Of a DNA stretch of 64,000 nt, positions 37,447 through 46,224 are shown piece by piece. Each line of letters begins with the position of its first letter. The first letter of the stretch is position 1. The stretch is taken from the NCBI RefSeq assembly GCF_016908195.1, contig NZ_JAFBDK010000011.1, positions 1 through 64,000 of the forward strand. Direction: 5' to 3'. This stretch comes from Jeotgalibacillus terrae (GTDB lineage: Bacteria; Bacillota; Bacilli; Bacillales; Jeotgalibacillaceae). The notes under the pieces were generated by a model that was not told where the DNA came from, made no database searches, and saw only the letters and a program-made list of their open reading frames with translations. Position numbers and translations under genes: made by a program.

Positions 37447-38991
37447 CTAAGCCTCTGATTTTCTTTTCCCTTTTTTTCTCATAAATATGAATAAACCGAT
37501 AAAGAAGATCCAGACAGCAGCGATTATTGCTAAAAAGCCGTAGTTTATCCCGGTTTCATCAGCAACCACATAAATTTCAGCCACTTCTCTGTCCAGAATG
37601 ATTCTGAACTGATCATCTTCTGCTCTGACCAGGTCGCCTCCAAGAAGACCGCGTAATTCACTGTTATCTGTGTAATCACTTACAGGAAGGTCTACTGTTT
37701 GCGTTTCACTGGTATTGTTAATCGCAATGACCGTTGTCTCATCTTCATATTCCCGTTCATATACAAGCATTCCCTGCTCATTGTAAAGAACATTCAACGT
37801 TCCTCTAGTCAGTGAAGGAAGGTCCTGACGGAGTTCTCCCACATCACCTATATATTCTTTCAGCTCTTCATCTACATTGAAGTCCATCAGCCTCCGGTTA
37901 TCAGGGTCTTCCCCGCCGTCTAACGCAATTTCAGATCCGTAATACATAATCGGAATGCCAGGCACTGTAAACATAAAGACAGTGGCAAGTTCCCATCTTG
38001 TACCGGGAAACATATTCTGTTCTGATGCAAGCCGTGTAAACCGGCTCATATCATGGTTGTCAATAAAGTTCCCCATAAGATAAGGGTCCTCGAAAAACTG
38101 CTGATTATAATCCCAGTAATTGAAAAGCCTTGCTGTAGACTGGTCCACTGTCTGAAAAGCATTTCTCATTTGCTCTGCAAGCGGGAAATCGACGAATCCG
38201 TCTATACCCGTATCAGCATATTCAGCTATCTTACGTATATCCGTATCATATACTTCACCAAGTAAATAGAAGTCATCTTTTACAGACTTTACTTCAGATG
38301 AAAAGTCTGTCCAGAATTCAGTCGGTACGTGTTTAACTGTATCGAGACGGTAGCCGTCAATATCCGTTTCTTCAATCCACCATTTTGCAGCATCAAATAA
38401 GTATTCACGCACTTCCAGGTTCTCAGTATTCAGATCCGGCAGCCCATAAATCCAGCCATTTTCCAGCTGTTCAGGATCATTATTATCCCTGATAGGCTGT
38501 TCCTCATGATACCAGTCTTCTTTTTCAGGATCTGATACCCATGGATGTGTTGGTGCTGTATGATTGACAACAAAATCAAGAATGACTTTAATATCTCTGT
38601 CATGGGCCTCATCAACAAGTGTTTTGAACTCCTCGATCGTACCAAAGTGATCTTCAGTTTCATAAAAATCATCAATCCAGTAGCCATGATACCCTTTTTC
38701 TTCATTAGAAAAAACCGGGGTCAGCCAGATTGCTGTAAAGCCCATTTCTTCTATGTGGTCGAGTTCATTAATAATCCCCTGAAAATCCCCACCGTGATAG
38801 GCCAAAGGATCCTGCGTATCCACTGTTAAATCATTAGATGTATCACCATTGGAAAAACGGTCCACCATCAGAAAATAAATTGATTCATCCTGCCACTTTC
38901 TCTCTTCCTTTTCAACAGCGCCTGCTGAACTTAAAAAAGCGCTATTAAAAAGGAGGATAGTGATGAGTAAAAGAGCGCTGACTCTTCTCAC
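37447..38991 (-). CDS. Extracellular membrane-anchored alpha-amylase (GH13)
   Basis: It should cut starch or maltodextrin outside the cell. The 514-residue protein has a signal peptide (1-24, cleavage after SAGA) and a GH13 barrel. The four regions are visible: VILDFVVNH, DGYRLDTVKHV with the nucleophile Asp, LLGEVYD with the acid Glu, and FIDNHDMSRF. A C-terminal all-beta domain follows. Residues about 482-503 form a membrane helix, ending in RKKGKRKSEA, a stop-transfer tail. So the enzyme is predicted to be tethered outside the membrane, next to the transporter that would import its products. GTG start with GGAGGAGGGG upstream. It follows mdxG. Confidence 0.88.
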   Translation of the reverse strand: MRRVSALLLITILLFNSAFLSSAGAVEKEERKWQDESIYFLMVDRFSNGDTSNDLTVDTQDPLAYHGGDFQGIINELDHIEEMGFTAIWLTPVFSNEEKGYHGYWIDDFYETEDHFGTIEEFKTLVDEAHDRDIKVILDFVVNHTAPTHPWVSDPEKEDWYHEEQPIRDNNDPEQLENGWIYGLPDLNTENLEVREYLFDAAKWWIEETDIDGYRLDTVKHVPTEFWTDFSSEVKSVKDDFYLLGEVYDTDIRKIAEYADTGIDGFVDFPLAEQMRNAFQTVDQSTARLFNYWDYNQQFFEDPYLMGNFIDNHDMSRFTRLASEQNMFPGTRWELATVFMFTVPGIPIMYYGSEIALDGGEDPDNRRLMDFNVDEELKEYIGDVGELRQDLPSLTRGTLNVLYNEQGMLVYEREYEDETTVIAINNTSETQTVDLPVSDYTDNSELRGLLGGDLVRAEDDQFRIILDREVAEIYVVADETGINYGFLAIIAAVWIFFIGLFIFMRKKGKRKSEA

Positions 38992-39071
38992 CTCTGCCCC
39001 TCCTCCTTTAACGGAAAATTTTCCGAAGTTACGTAAGCTATGTGTCTGTAAGAATCAATCAGTATCAGCGA

Positions 39072-39914
39072 TTAACCTTTTGTACCACCGGCCGTCAATC
39101 CTGAGATCAGGTAACGCTGTGATAAGAGGTAAACAAGAGCAATCGGAACAGCGATCAAAATAGATCCTGCAGCAAATCGCGTGAAGTTATTGTCAAACTG
39201 ATTACTGATAAAGTTGAACAGTCCAAGTGCGAGCGTAAAGTTATCAGGGTTTCTGAGAATAATACGCGGCAGCAGGAAGTCAACAAATGGTGCCATGAAA
39301 TTAAATAAGGCTACAACACCGAGAATCGGCTTTGCGAGCGGCAGCATAATTTTGAAAAATACGCCTAAGTGACCGGCACCATCAATTCTTGCAGCTTCAT
39401 CAAGCTCCTTAGGTATTGTATCAAAATATCCTTTTACAAGCCATGCATTGAATGGGATTTGACCCCCGATATAGATTAAAGTAAGTCCAACTAGTGAATC
39501 AAGCAGACCCACCATGTTCAGCATGACATAAATCGCGACCATTCCCATAATAACCGGGAACATCTGAAGCAGTAAGAATGCATACAGACCGTATTTACGG
39601 CCGGTGAACTTATAGCGTGAGAAAGCATATGCTACAAATGATGTCAGTACGACTGAGAAGAAAGCATTCGCAATCGCAACGATCACACTGTTTTTATACC
39701 ATAGCAGATAATCACTGCTCGGGTCAGTGAACAGCCATTTGTAGTGAATGAGTGACCAGTTGTCCGGGATCAGCTGTGCTGAATAAAGACTTGTTCCCGG
39801 ATTCAGTGACATACCGACTGTCCATAAAAGAGGATAGCCTATGACAACCGCCATAAAGGCCAGGAATAGATAAATCAGTGCTACTTCTGCATTGGATTTC
39901 ATTTTCTTGCTCAT
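39072..39914 (-). CDS. mdxG: Maltodextrin ABC transporter permease MdxG
   Basis: MalG-type permease. The 280-residue protein has six membrane helices and the EAA loop EAARIDGAGHLGVFFKIMLPLAKP. The start overlaps the mdxF stop as TAATG. No ATPase gene is in the cluster; such importers commonly share the ATPase MsmX encoded elsewhere. Confidence 0.93.
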   Translation of the reverse strand: MSKKMKSNAEVALIYLFLAFMAVVIGYPLLWTVGMSLNPGTSLYSAQLIPDNWSLIHYKWLFTDPSSDYLLWYKNSVIVAIANAFFSVVLTSFVAYAFSRYKFTGRKYGLYAFLLLQMFPVIMGMVAIYVMLNMVGLLDSLVGLTLIYIGGQIPFNAWLVKGYFDTIPKELDEAARIDGAGHLGVFFKIMLPLAKPILGVVALFNFMAPFVDFLLPRIILRNPDNFTLALGLFNFISNQFDNNFTRFAAGSILIAVPIALVYLLSQRYLISGLTAGGTKG

Positions 39915-41224
39915 TAAATATTCCCCTCCTCTTTAAAGGATCTTGTTCTTCTGAACTGGAAGAAGGCGAAACCGGTAACAATTAATCCAAGGATCAATGT
40001 AATGGCAGCAGCCATGCTGTACTGGTTCAATTCAAACGTCAGGTCAAATACCCATGAAATCAGAATGTCTGTACCGCCCGCATTCTGACCGCGGACAGGA
40101 GGACCCCCTTCATTGAACAGGTAAATGATATTAAAGTTATTAAAGTTTCCTGCATACTGCATAATCAATAGCGGTGCTGTTGCATACAGTACGTGAGGAA
40201 GTGTAATATTTCTGAATTTCTGCATACGGCTTGCACCATCAACGTCTGCCGCTTCATACCAGTCTTTAGAGATACTTTGTAAAATCCCGGTGAATAAAGC
40301 AAAAACGAATGGGAAGCCAAGCCATGTCTGTATCATAATTAACGCAATGCGTGTCCAGAATGGATCCTGTAACCACGGAATCGCCAGGTCAAACATTGCA
40401 AGAACGTCCGTATTTATCGCTCCGAAACGATCATTAAACATTGCTGCAAAAACAAGGATCGTAACGAAAGCCGGTACTGCCCACGGTAAAATTAGAATTG
40501 TCCGGATCAAACGCTTAAATTTAATACGCGGATCGTTAACAAGTAGTGCAAGGAATAAACCAAGCGCAATTTGAAGCGTTGTTGCGACAACTGTCCACAC
40601 AACAGTCCAAGTAAATACGCTGATAAATGTGTCCTGCCAGATATTACTATCTCCTGAACCACTGCCAAAGAACAGTCGTCCGAAGTTTTCAAAACCAATC
40701 CAGCTCAGCAGATTTCTTGGCGGCTGGTTGTACTGAGTATAATCTGTAAACGCAAGTGCCACTGTAAATAAAAGTGGTAATACAACGATAAACACAAGCA
40801 TGACAAGTCCAGGTGTAACAAAGAAATAAGGAAATCCTGTGTCCCACACATTTTTTGCTGCCTGCTTGAACGTTGGTGTCTTTTCTCCATCTCTCAGACG
40901 GATTGCATCTCTTTTAGCATCTTTCACATTCGCTATGTAAAGAGTAACCGCAAAAGCAATAAGTATTAAAGAAACAAAGCCATAGATTAATAGAAATACC
41001 GAATGGTCTGTACCTGCAAGTGTACCCAGTGTCATAATGCCCCAGATACCATAGTTAATGAACTGTCCAAGCGTCAGGATGAAGGAAACTTCAAGAATGA
41101 TAAATAAAGCGCCCTTAACATATCTGCGGTTGTACAACTGACCTAAACCTGCAAGAAGTATTGATAGAATGACAGCTAACTTGGGGTTGTGGTTCTTTTT
41201 AGCTGCCGGATTAGCAGTTGACAT
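39914..41224 (-). CDS. mdxF: Maltodextrin ABC transporter permease MdxF
   Basis: MalF-type permease of 436 residues, larger than MdxG. An extra N-terminal part (about 15-110) carries helices, with LAGLGQLYNRRYVKGA near its start. The transport core of six helices follows, with the EAA loop EAADVDGASRMQKFRNITLPH. Length and layout match B. subtilis MdxF. It lies 97 bases after mdxE, with a hairpin in the gap that may lower expression relative to the binding protein. Confidence 0.93.
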   Translation of the reverse strand: MSTANPAAKKNHNPKLAVILSILLAGLGQLYNRRYVKGALFIILEVSFILTLGQFINYGIWGIMTLGTLAGTDHSVFLLIYGFVSLILIAFAVTLYIANVKDAKRDAIRLRDGEKTPTFKQAAKNVWDTGFPYFFVTPGLVMLVFIVVLPLLFTVALAFTDYTQYNQPPRNLLSWIGFENFGRLFFGSGSGDSNIWQDTFISVFTWTVVWTVVATTLQIALGLFLALLVNDPRIKFKRLIRTILILPWAVPAFVTILVFAAMFNDRFGAINTDVLAMFDLAIPWLQDPFWTRIALIMIQTWLGFPFVFALFTGILQSISKDWYEAADVDGASRMQKFRNITLPHVLYATAPLLIMQYAGNFNNFNIIYLFNEGGPPVRGQNAGGTDILISWVFDLTFELNQYSMAAAITLILGLIVTGFAFFQFRRTRSFKEEGNI

Positions 41225-41250
41225 GTCATCGCCTCCCGAATGAGCGTTCC

Positions 41251-41307
41251 AGAGAGAATTTCTCTCTATAAAGTGAGTGGATAGAAGGAGGGAATCCTTC
41301 TATCCAC
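41251..41307 (-). promoter_or_regulatory. mdxE-mdxF intercistronic hairpins
   Basis: A perfect 12-base stem (GTGGATAGAAGG/CCTTCTATCCAC, 41277-41307) and a GAGAGAAATTCTCTC palindrome (41252-41266) fill the gap. There is no T-run after the large stem. Such structures after binding-protein genes usually stabilise the upstream message or partly stop transcription. Confidence 0.7.
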
Positions 41308-41321
41308 CATCGTCATGAATA

Positions 41322-42602
41322 TTATTGCTGTGCTGCTGCAATATTGTCTTTGATTTGCTGTACTGCTTCATCAAGTACCGGTTGTACTTCTTCACCTTGA
41401 GCGATGAATAGAAGTGCATTGTTGATTGGATCCCAAACCTGCTGCATTTCAGGAGCAGATGGCATTGGCGTACCATACTGAATCTGCTCAGCGAATGGTG
41501 CAATAAGTTCGTTTGATGTTACTGCTTCACTTTCAAGTGCTGCCTGGTTAGCAGGAAGCTCGCCGGCACCTTCAAAGTATTCAGTAGAATTTTCTTCATT
41601 TGTCAGGAATAGCGCAAGATCAGTTGCTGCATCCTTGTTTTCAGAGTATTCAGAGATCATCCATGATTTAACACCTACGAATGATGTTGCATTTGTGCCG
41701 TCAACTGTTGGAAGAATTGCAGTTCCAAGACTGTCACCAAGTGCTTCTTCATAAGCAGGGATATTCCAAGGACCTGTAATTGCAACGCCGACTTTACCGT
41801 CTGTGAACAGACCGTTCATGATGTCAGGGTTGATTTCAACAGGGATATAACCATTTTCATACCATGACTGGATCAGCTGTCCACCAGCTACAGCGCCTTC
41901 ATTGTTAAGGCCGATATCTTCTACATCATAAGCTCCGTTTTCATTTGCAAATACATAAGCGCCATTTGCACCGAAGAATGGATATGAGAAGTAGAAGTTA
42001 GCAGCTTCCATCAGGAAACCATATTGATCTGCTGAAGCATCTGTCTGCTCTTCAGCAATTGCCATTAATTCGTCCATTGTTGCAGGTGCTTCTTCAACAA
42101 GGTCTTTATTGTAGAAAGTTCCATATGTTTCAACAACAAGTGGAGCTCCGTAGATTTCACCATCGTACGTTACAGCTTCAATTGCTGTTTCTGAGTATGT
42201 GCCTTCTGCTTCACCAAGATCGATTGGTGCTGCAAGTCCCTGAAGGACAATATTACCAATACGGTCATGTGGCTGGAAGAACAAGTCAGGACCGTTACCT
42301 GCAGGACCATCAAGATTTAATGCTTCTACCTGATCAAGCATATTCATTGGTGTTACTTCAATTTCAATTCCAGTTTCTTCAGTGTACTTTGCAAAAAGTG
42401 TATCAAGTACAGCTTTTTGTTCTTCACTGTCATTGACCCATACACTTAGTGATTCCGGCTGATCAGTTGCTTCTTCTGAATCTCCGCCCCCGCTCTCATC
42501 AGTTGAACCGCCAGACTCTTCTTCACGATCTGGTGCACAAGCTGCAAGAACACCGATTAATAGTAGTACCATTGCAAAAAACGAAAGATACTTTTTCAAC
42601 AT
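41322..42602 (-). CDS. mdxE: Maltodextrin-binding lipoprotein MdxE
   Basis: Extracytoplasmic receptor (SBP family 1) of the importer. The 426-residue protein has a lipobox VLAAC with the lipidated Cys at residue 22. An acidic Ser/Gly linker (23-48) follows, then the two-lobe binding domain with the MalE-like segments GPDLFFQPHDRIG, GKVGVAITGPWN and ALLFIAQGEEVQPVLDEAVQQI. AGGAGGGG precedes the ATG. It is the first gene of mdxE-F-G-amylase-mdxR and shares its control region with the divergent GH13 gene. Confidence 0.94.
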   Translation of the reverse strand: MLKKYLSFFAMVLLLIGVLAACAPDREEESGGSTDESGGGDSEEATDQPESLSVWVNDSEEQKAVLDTLFAKYTEETGIEIEVTPMNMLDQVEALNLDGPAGNGPDLFFQPHDRIGNIVLQGLAAPIDLGEAEGTYSETAIEAVTYDGEIYGAPLVVETYGTFYNKDLVEEAPATMDELMAIAEEQTDASADQYGFLMEAANFYFSYPFFGANGAYVFANENGAYDVEDIGLNNEGAVAGGQLIQSWYENGYIPVEINPDIMNGLFTDGKVGVAITGPWNIPAYEEALGDSLGTAILPTVDGTNATSFVGVKSWMISEYSENKDAATDLALFLTNEENSTEYFEGAGELPANQAALESEAVTSNELIAPFAEQIQYGTPMPSAPEMQQVWDPINNALLFIAQGEEVQPVLDEAVQQIKDNIAAAQQ

Positions 42603-42633
42603 TGACCCCTCCTAAAGGTGTTTATCATTTGTA

Positions 42634-42651
42634 TGTACAACCGTTTGCACA
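42634..42651 (-). promoter_or_regulatory. LacI-type (MdxR) operator 1
   Basis: Minus-strand TGTGCAAACGGTTGTACA is an imperfect palindrome centred on CG. It shares the pattern TGTGCAA(A/T)CG(G/T)TT(G/T)(T/C)ACA with operator 2. It lies 32 bases upstream of mdxE. Confidence 0.7.
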
Positions 42652-42669
42652 GTTAAATAAAAAAATAAA

Positions 42670-42685
42670 ACTTAAACGCTTTCAT
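42670..42685 (-). promoter_or_regulatory. cre-like site in the mdx control region
   Basis: Minus-strand ATGAAAGCGTTTAAGT matches the CcpA cre consensus at 14 of 16 positions; the CA near the right end is lost. It lies between the two LacI-type operators. Confidence 0.55.
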
Positions 42686-42689
42686 TTTT

Positions 42690-42707
42690 TGTGAAAACGA
42701 TTGCACA
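42690..42707 (-). promoter_or_regulatory. LacI-type (MdxR) operator 2
   Basis: Minus-strand TGTGCAATCGTTTTCACA is a near-perfect palindrome with the same arms as operator 1, 56 bases apart. Confidence 0.7.
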
Positions 42708-42800
42708 ACCTACTTTTATTATAATCACAAATTCTGAGATTACAATACATTTTTCAAATTTTTTATAGAAATATGACAAAAAGATTTCAAGCACACTGCG

Positions 42801-42829
42801 TTGACAAGATGAACCCTTTCACCTAATGT
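42801..42829 (+). promoter_or_regulatory. SigA promoter of the neopullulanase gene
   Basis: A consensus -35 TTGACA (42801-42806) and TAATGT (42824-42829) are separated by 17 bases, 35 bases before the start codon. Confidence 0.7.
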
Positions 42830-42863
42830 TGTAATCAATTTAGTAAACCAGGAGGGAATACAG

Positions 42864-44612
42864 ATGAATAAAGCTGCTGTCTATCACCGAGCAGACAGGT
42901 CTATGGCCTATGCTGCATCAAAAGATCAGATGCAAATCAGGTTAAAAACTGCAAAAAATGACGTACTGAAAGTCAGGTTAATCCATGGAGATCCATATGA
43001 TTGGTCTGAAGGTAAATGGAATTACACTGAAGAATCTATGTTTTACCGAGGCTCTGATGAACTGCATGATTATTGGGAAATGAACCTTACTCCCCCTTTC
43101 CACCGCCTGAGATACGGTTTCCTTCTATCAGATAAGAAGAAAACCGTATTCTATGGAGAAAAAAGCTTCCATCCCGCCCCGCCTGAGGATATCGGAGAAT
43201 ACTTCTGTCTTCCTTATATGAATGAAGCGGATATTTTCAAATCACCTGAATGGGTACATAACACAGTATGGTACCAGATTTTCCCCGAGCGGTTCGCTAA
43301 CGGCGACGCCTCCCTTAATCCACCTGGTACAATTGCCTGGGCGAGCGAGGATCCAAAGAGAGATTCATTTTTTGGAGGGGACCTTCAGGGCGTAATCGAT
43401 CACCTGGATTACCTTCAGGATCTCGGTATTACCGGCATCTATTTCACGCCGGTGTTTGAAGCTTCAACAAACCATAAATACGACACAATTGATTACTTTG
43501 AAATTGATCAGCATTTTGGCGATAAGGATAAATTAAAAGAACTGATTCAGGAGTGCAAAAAGCGGAATATCAGAGTCATGCTGGATGCCGTATTTAATCA
43601 CAGCGGTTTCTTCTTCTTCCCTTTTCAGGATGTGCTTGAAAAAGGCGAATCTTCACGATATAAGGACTGGTTCCATATCTGGGATTTTCCTGTTCAAACA
43701 AAACCTGAACCGAATTATGATACTTTTGCTTTTACTTATATGATGCCTAAGCTGAACACAGAACACCCTGAGGTAAAGAATTATCTGCTTGAAGCTGCAC
43801 GTTACTGGGCAAGAGAATTTGAGATTGACGGCTGGCGTCTCGATGTGGCAAATGAAGTGGATCAGGCGTTCTGGCGGGAGTTCAGACAGGAAGTGAAGAA
43901 TATTAATCCTGACCTGTACATTCTTGGTGAGGTCTGGCACGATTCAATTCCGTGGCTGCAGGGTGATCAGTTCGATGCAGTCATGAATTATCCATTTACT
44001 AATAACGCCCTTCAGCTGATTGCAAAACGCGATATAAGTATTAAGACATTTATAGAAAATATGACTAAAGTGAAATTCATGTATCCATCACCGGTCAATA
44101 AAGCAGCTTTCAACCTTGTCGGCAGTCATGATACGCCGCGAATTCTGACAGAGTGCGATCATGAACTTGAAAGAGTTAAACAGGTCTTTACTCTGCTATT
44201 AACTTATTATGGTACACCATGTATTTATTACGGTGATGAAGTCGGCTTAACCGGCGGAGGCGACCCGGGCTGCAGAAAGTGTATGGAGTGGGATGAAGAA
44301 AAACAGAATCAGGAATTACTATCTTTTACAAAAAAGCTGATCCAGCTGCGGAAAGACGAGCCCCTTCTTGCAAATGAAGGTGATCTGTCATTTTATGATT
44401 TGAGTGAACAGACGCTGATATTAAAAAGAGAGAATCATGATTCAGCAGTTATTATTCTGATCAACCTGTCTGATAAAAAAGACACTGTAAAAATACCTTA
44501 TTCATTAAATAACCGGAAAACCATTGACTTAATGACTGAAGAAGCGCATAAATGGAAAAAGGGAAAAATTAAATTACGTCCACAGGAAATAAAATTGATA
44601 AAGGTTTATTGA
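42864..44612 (+). CDS. Cyclomaltodextrinase / neopullulanase / maltogenic amylase (GH13_20)
   Basis: A cytoplasmic enzyme that breaks imported maltodextrins or cyclodextrins. The 582-residue protein has the N-terminal CBM34-like domain typical of this subfamily (about 1-120, with LRYGFLLSDKKKTVFYGEK). The GH13 barrel follows: VMLDAVFNHSG, DGWRLDVANEV (nucleophile Asp), ILGEVWHD (acid Glu) and LVGSHDTPR. No signal peptide. It corresponds to B. subtilis YvdF beside mdxEFG. AGGAGG is upstream of the ATG. It is divergent from mdxE and shares the operator region. Confidence 0.92.
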   Translation: MNKAAVYHRADRSMAYAASKDQMQIRLKTAKNDVLKVRLIHGDPYDWSEGKWNYTEESMFYRGSDELHDYWEMNLTPPFHRLRYGFLLSDKKKTVFYGEKSFHPAPPEDIGEYFCLPYMNEADIFKSPEWVHNTVWYQIFPERFANGDASLNPPGTIAWASEDPKRDSFFGGDLQGVIDHLDYLQDLGITGIYFTPVFEASTNHKYDTIDYFEIDQHFGDKDKLKELIQECKKRNIRVMLDAVFNHSGFFFFPFQDVLEKGESSRYKDWFHIWDFPVQTKPEPNYDTFAFTYMMPKLNTEHPEVKNYLLEAARYWAREFEIDGWRLDVANEVDQAFWREFRQEVKNINPDLYILGEVWHDSIPWLQGDQFDAVMNYPFTNNALQLIAKRDISIKTFIENMTKVKFMYPSPVNKAAFNLVGSHDTPRILTECDHELERVKQVFTLLLTYYGTPCIYYGDEVGLTGGGDPGCRKCMEWDEEKQNQELLSFTKKLIQLRKDEPLLANEGDLSFYDLSEQTLILKRENHDSAVIILINLSDKKDTVKIPYSLNNRKTIDLMTEEAHKWKKGKIKLRPQEIKLIKVY

Positions 44613-44618
44613 CTATTT

Positions 44619-44650
44619 AGACTGAGGCGCATCTGCCTCAGTCATTTATT
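44619..44650 (+). terminator. Terminator after the GH13_20 gene
   Basis: GACTGAGGC pairs with GCCTCAGTC over a 6-base loop and is followed by ATTTATTATG; the T-run is imperfect. Confidence 0.65.
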
Positions 44651-44683
44651 ATGTGAAAAACCGTTTTGAAAGAAGGTTCTGCA

Positions 44684-46024
44684 TTGAAAAGCTCCAAAAA
44701 GAGATTAACGCTGTTCGCTTTGACATGGCCCATTTTCATAGAAATTTCTCTCCATATGCTCATGGGGAATGCTGATACTTTAATGCTCAGCCAGTATTCT
44801 GATGACAGCGTTGCAGCAGTTGGTATTTCCAATCAGATTCTCGCATTGATTATTGTGATGTTCGGATTTGTTGCAACCGGTACTTCAATCCTCGTCGCTC
44901 AATATCTCGGCGCAGAAAAAAATAAAAGTGCTGCTGAAATTGCGGTTGTATCAATTGCTGCCAATCTCGTATTCAGTCTGATTCTCAGCCTGCTGCTATT
45001 CATTTTCGACGATAAAATTCTGTTACTGATGGATCTGCCGCCTGAACTGCTGCCTGAGGCGACTGTATATCTCCAAATTGTCGGGGGATTATCATTTATA
45101 CAGGCAGTTATTATGACGCTTGGCGCCGTGCTCAGAAGTTACAGTTTCACTAAAGACGCCATGTATGTAACGCTTGGCATGAATATCCTCAATGTGGCAG
45201 GGAATTATATTGTGATCTTTGGCGCATTCGGGTTCCCTGTACTCGGCGTTGAGGGAGTTGCCTATTCCACTGTCATCAGCAGATTTATAGGCTTAATCGT
45301 TTTATTTATTCTTTTGATCAAACGGATTGATGGCGGGCTTCCTTTTGTCTCATTATTCAAGCTGCCTGTCTCTCATTTGAAGAACCTGCTGAAAATCGGC
45401 ATCCCTTCTGCAGGAGAACAATTATCATACAATGCTTCACAGCTCGTGATCACAGCTTTTATTGCATCACTCGGTACAGAGGCAATTACGACAAGAGTAT
45501 ACACATTAAATATCATGATGTTCATCTTCTTGTTTGCGATCTCAATCGGTCAGGGCACCCAGATCCTGATCGGCCATATGGTTGGTGCAGGAAAATATGA
45601 AGAGGCTTATCAAAGAGGGATTAAGAGTTTAAGGATTGCCATTATGATTTCCTTTGGAATGGCCCTTCTGTTCTCTGTTTTCTCTGAAACACTGCTTGGG
45701 ATCTTTACAGCTAATGAGGATATCCTGTTTCTCGGATCCATCCTGATTTATCTGACAATCATTTTAGAACCCGGCAGAAGCTTTAATCTGGTTGTGATCA
45801 ACTCTCTGCGTGCAGCCGGAGATGTGAAGTTCCCTGTTTATATCGGGATCTTATCAATGTGGGGAGTTGCCGTTTTATTTGCTTACCTGTTAGGAATTGT
45901 ATTCGGACTAGGACTCATCGGTATATGGATCGCCTTTATCCTCGATGAATGGCTCAGAGGCATTTTGATGCTCCGGAGATGGCGCTCTAAAGGATGGATT
46001 GAAAAAAAGTTTGCTCAGCCGTAA
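44684..46024 (+). CDS. MATE-family multidrug/sodium efflux transporter
   Basis: A cation-coupled exporter of drugs or metabolites. The 446-residue protein has twelve hydrophobic segments and MATE features such as ADTLMLSQYSDDSVAAVGISNQ in the first helices. Its second half repeats the first (internal duplication). The TTG at 44684 is preferred to the TTG 18 bases upstream because AAGAAGG lies 7 bases before it. It is a single gene between terminators. Substrate unknown. Confidence 0.9.
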   Translation: MKSSKKRLTLFALTWPIFIEISLHMLMGNADTLMLSQYSDDSVAAVGISNQILALIIVMFGFVATGTSILVAQYLGAEKNKSAAEIAVVSIAANLVFSLILSLLLFIFDDKILLLMDLPPELLPEATVYLQIVGGLSFIQAVIMTLGAVLRSYSFTKDAMYVTLGMNILNVAGNYIVIFGAFGFPVLGVEGVAYSTVISRFIGLIVLFILLIKRIDGGLPFVSLFKLPVSHLKNLLKIGIPSAGEQLSYNASQLVITAFIASLGTEAITTRVYTLNIMMFIFLFAISIGQGTQILIGHMVGAGKYEEAYQRGIKSLRIAIMISFGMALLFSVFSETLLGIFTANEDILFLGSILIYLTIILEPGRSFNLVVINSLRAAGDVKFPVYIGILSMWGVAVLFAYLLGIVFGLGLIGIWIAFILDEWLRGILMLRRWRSKGWIEKKFAQP

Positions 46025-46038
46025 AACGTTTTCATTCA

Positions 46039-46065
46039 AGCTCTCACTCATGTGAGAGCTTTTTT
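46039..46065 (+). terminator. Terminator of the MATE gene
   Basis: AGCTCTCAC pairs with GTGAGAGCT over a 4-base loop, followed by TTTTTC. Confidence 0.88.
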
Positions 46066-46067
46066 CA

Positions 46068-46084
46068 TGTTATAAAACCTAACA
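46068..46084. promoter_or_regulatory. TnrA/GlnR box 1
   Basis: TGTTATAAAACCTAACA fits TGTNAN7TNACA exactly. It lies upstream of the predicted glnK promoter (centre about 70 bases before the likely transcription start). Confidence 0.8.
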
Positions 46085-46111
46085 CGAAAAAAGATTTTTA
46101 TTAAAAAACAC

Positions 46112-46140
46112 TTGCATTTAACTAATATTCTGAATATTAT
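46112..46140 (+). promoter_or_regulatory. Predicted glnK-amtB promoter
   Basis: TTGCAT (46112-46117) and TATTAT (46135-46140) are 17 bases apart, giving a start near 46147. It lies between TnrA/GlnR boxes 1 and 2. Confidence 0.55.
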
Positions 46141-46160
46141 TATAAACATAACAACTTTCA

Positions 46161-46177
46161 TGTTATATTTCCTGACA
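46161..46177. promoter_or_regulatory. TnrA/GlnR box 2
   Basis: TGTTATATTTCCTGACA fits TGTNAN7TNACA exactly, just downstream of the predicted transcription start. Confidence 0.8.
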
Positions 46178-46186
46178 TATAATTCG

Positions 46187-46203
46187 TGTTAGGTGATGTA
46201 ACA
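46187..46203. promoter_or_regulatory. TnrA/GlnR box 3
   Basis: TGTTAGGTGATGTAACA fits TGTNAN7TNACA exactly and ends 21 bases before the glnK start, next to the ribosome site. Confidence 0.8.
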
Positions 46204-46224
46204 TCATAAACAAGGAGGATAAAT

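Noticed and set aside
39012-39025. CGGAAAATTTTCCG palindrome between mdxG and the amylase gene
   Set aside because: Perfect but short, no T-run and no promoter seen; probably incidental or a weak message structure.
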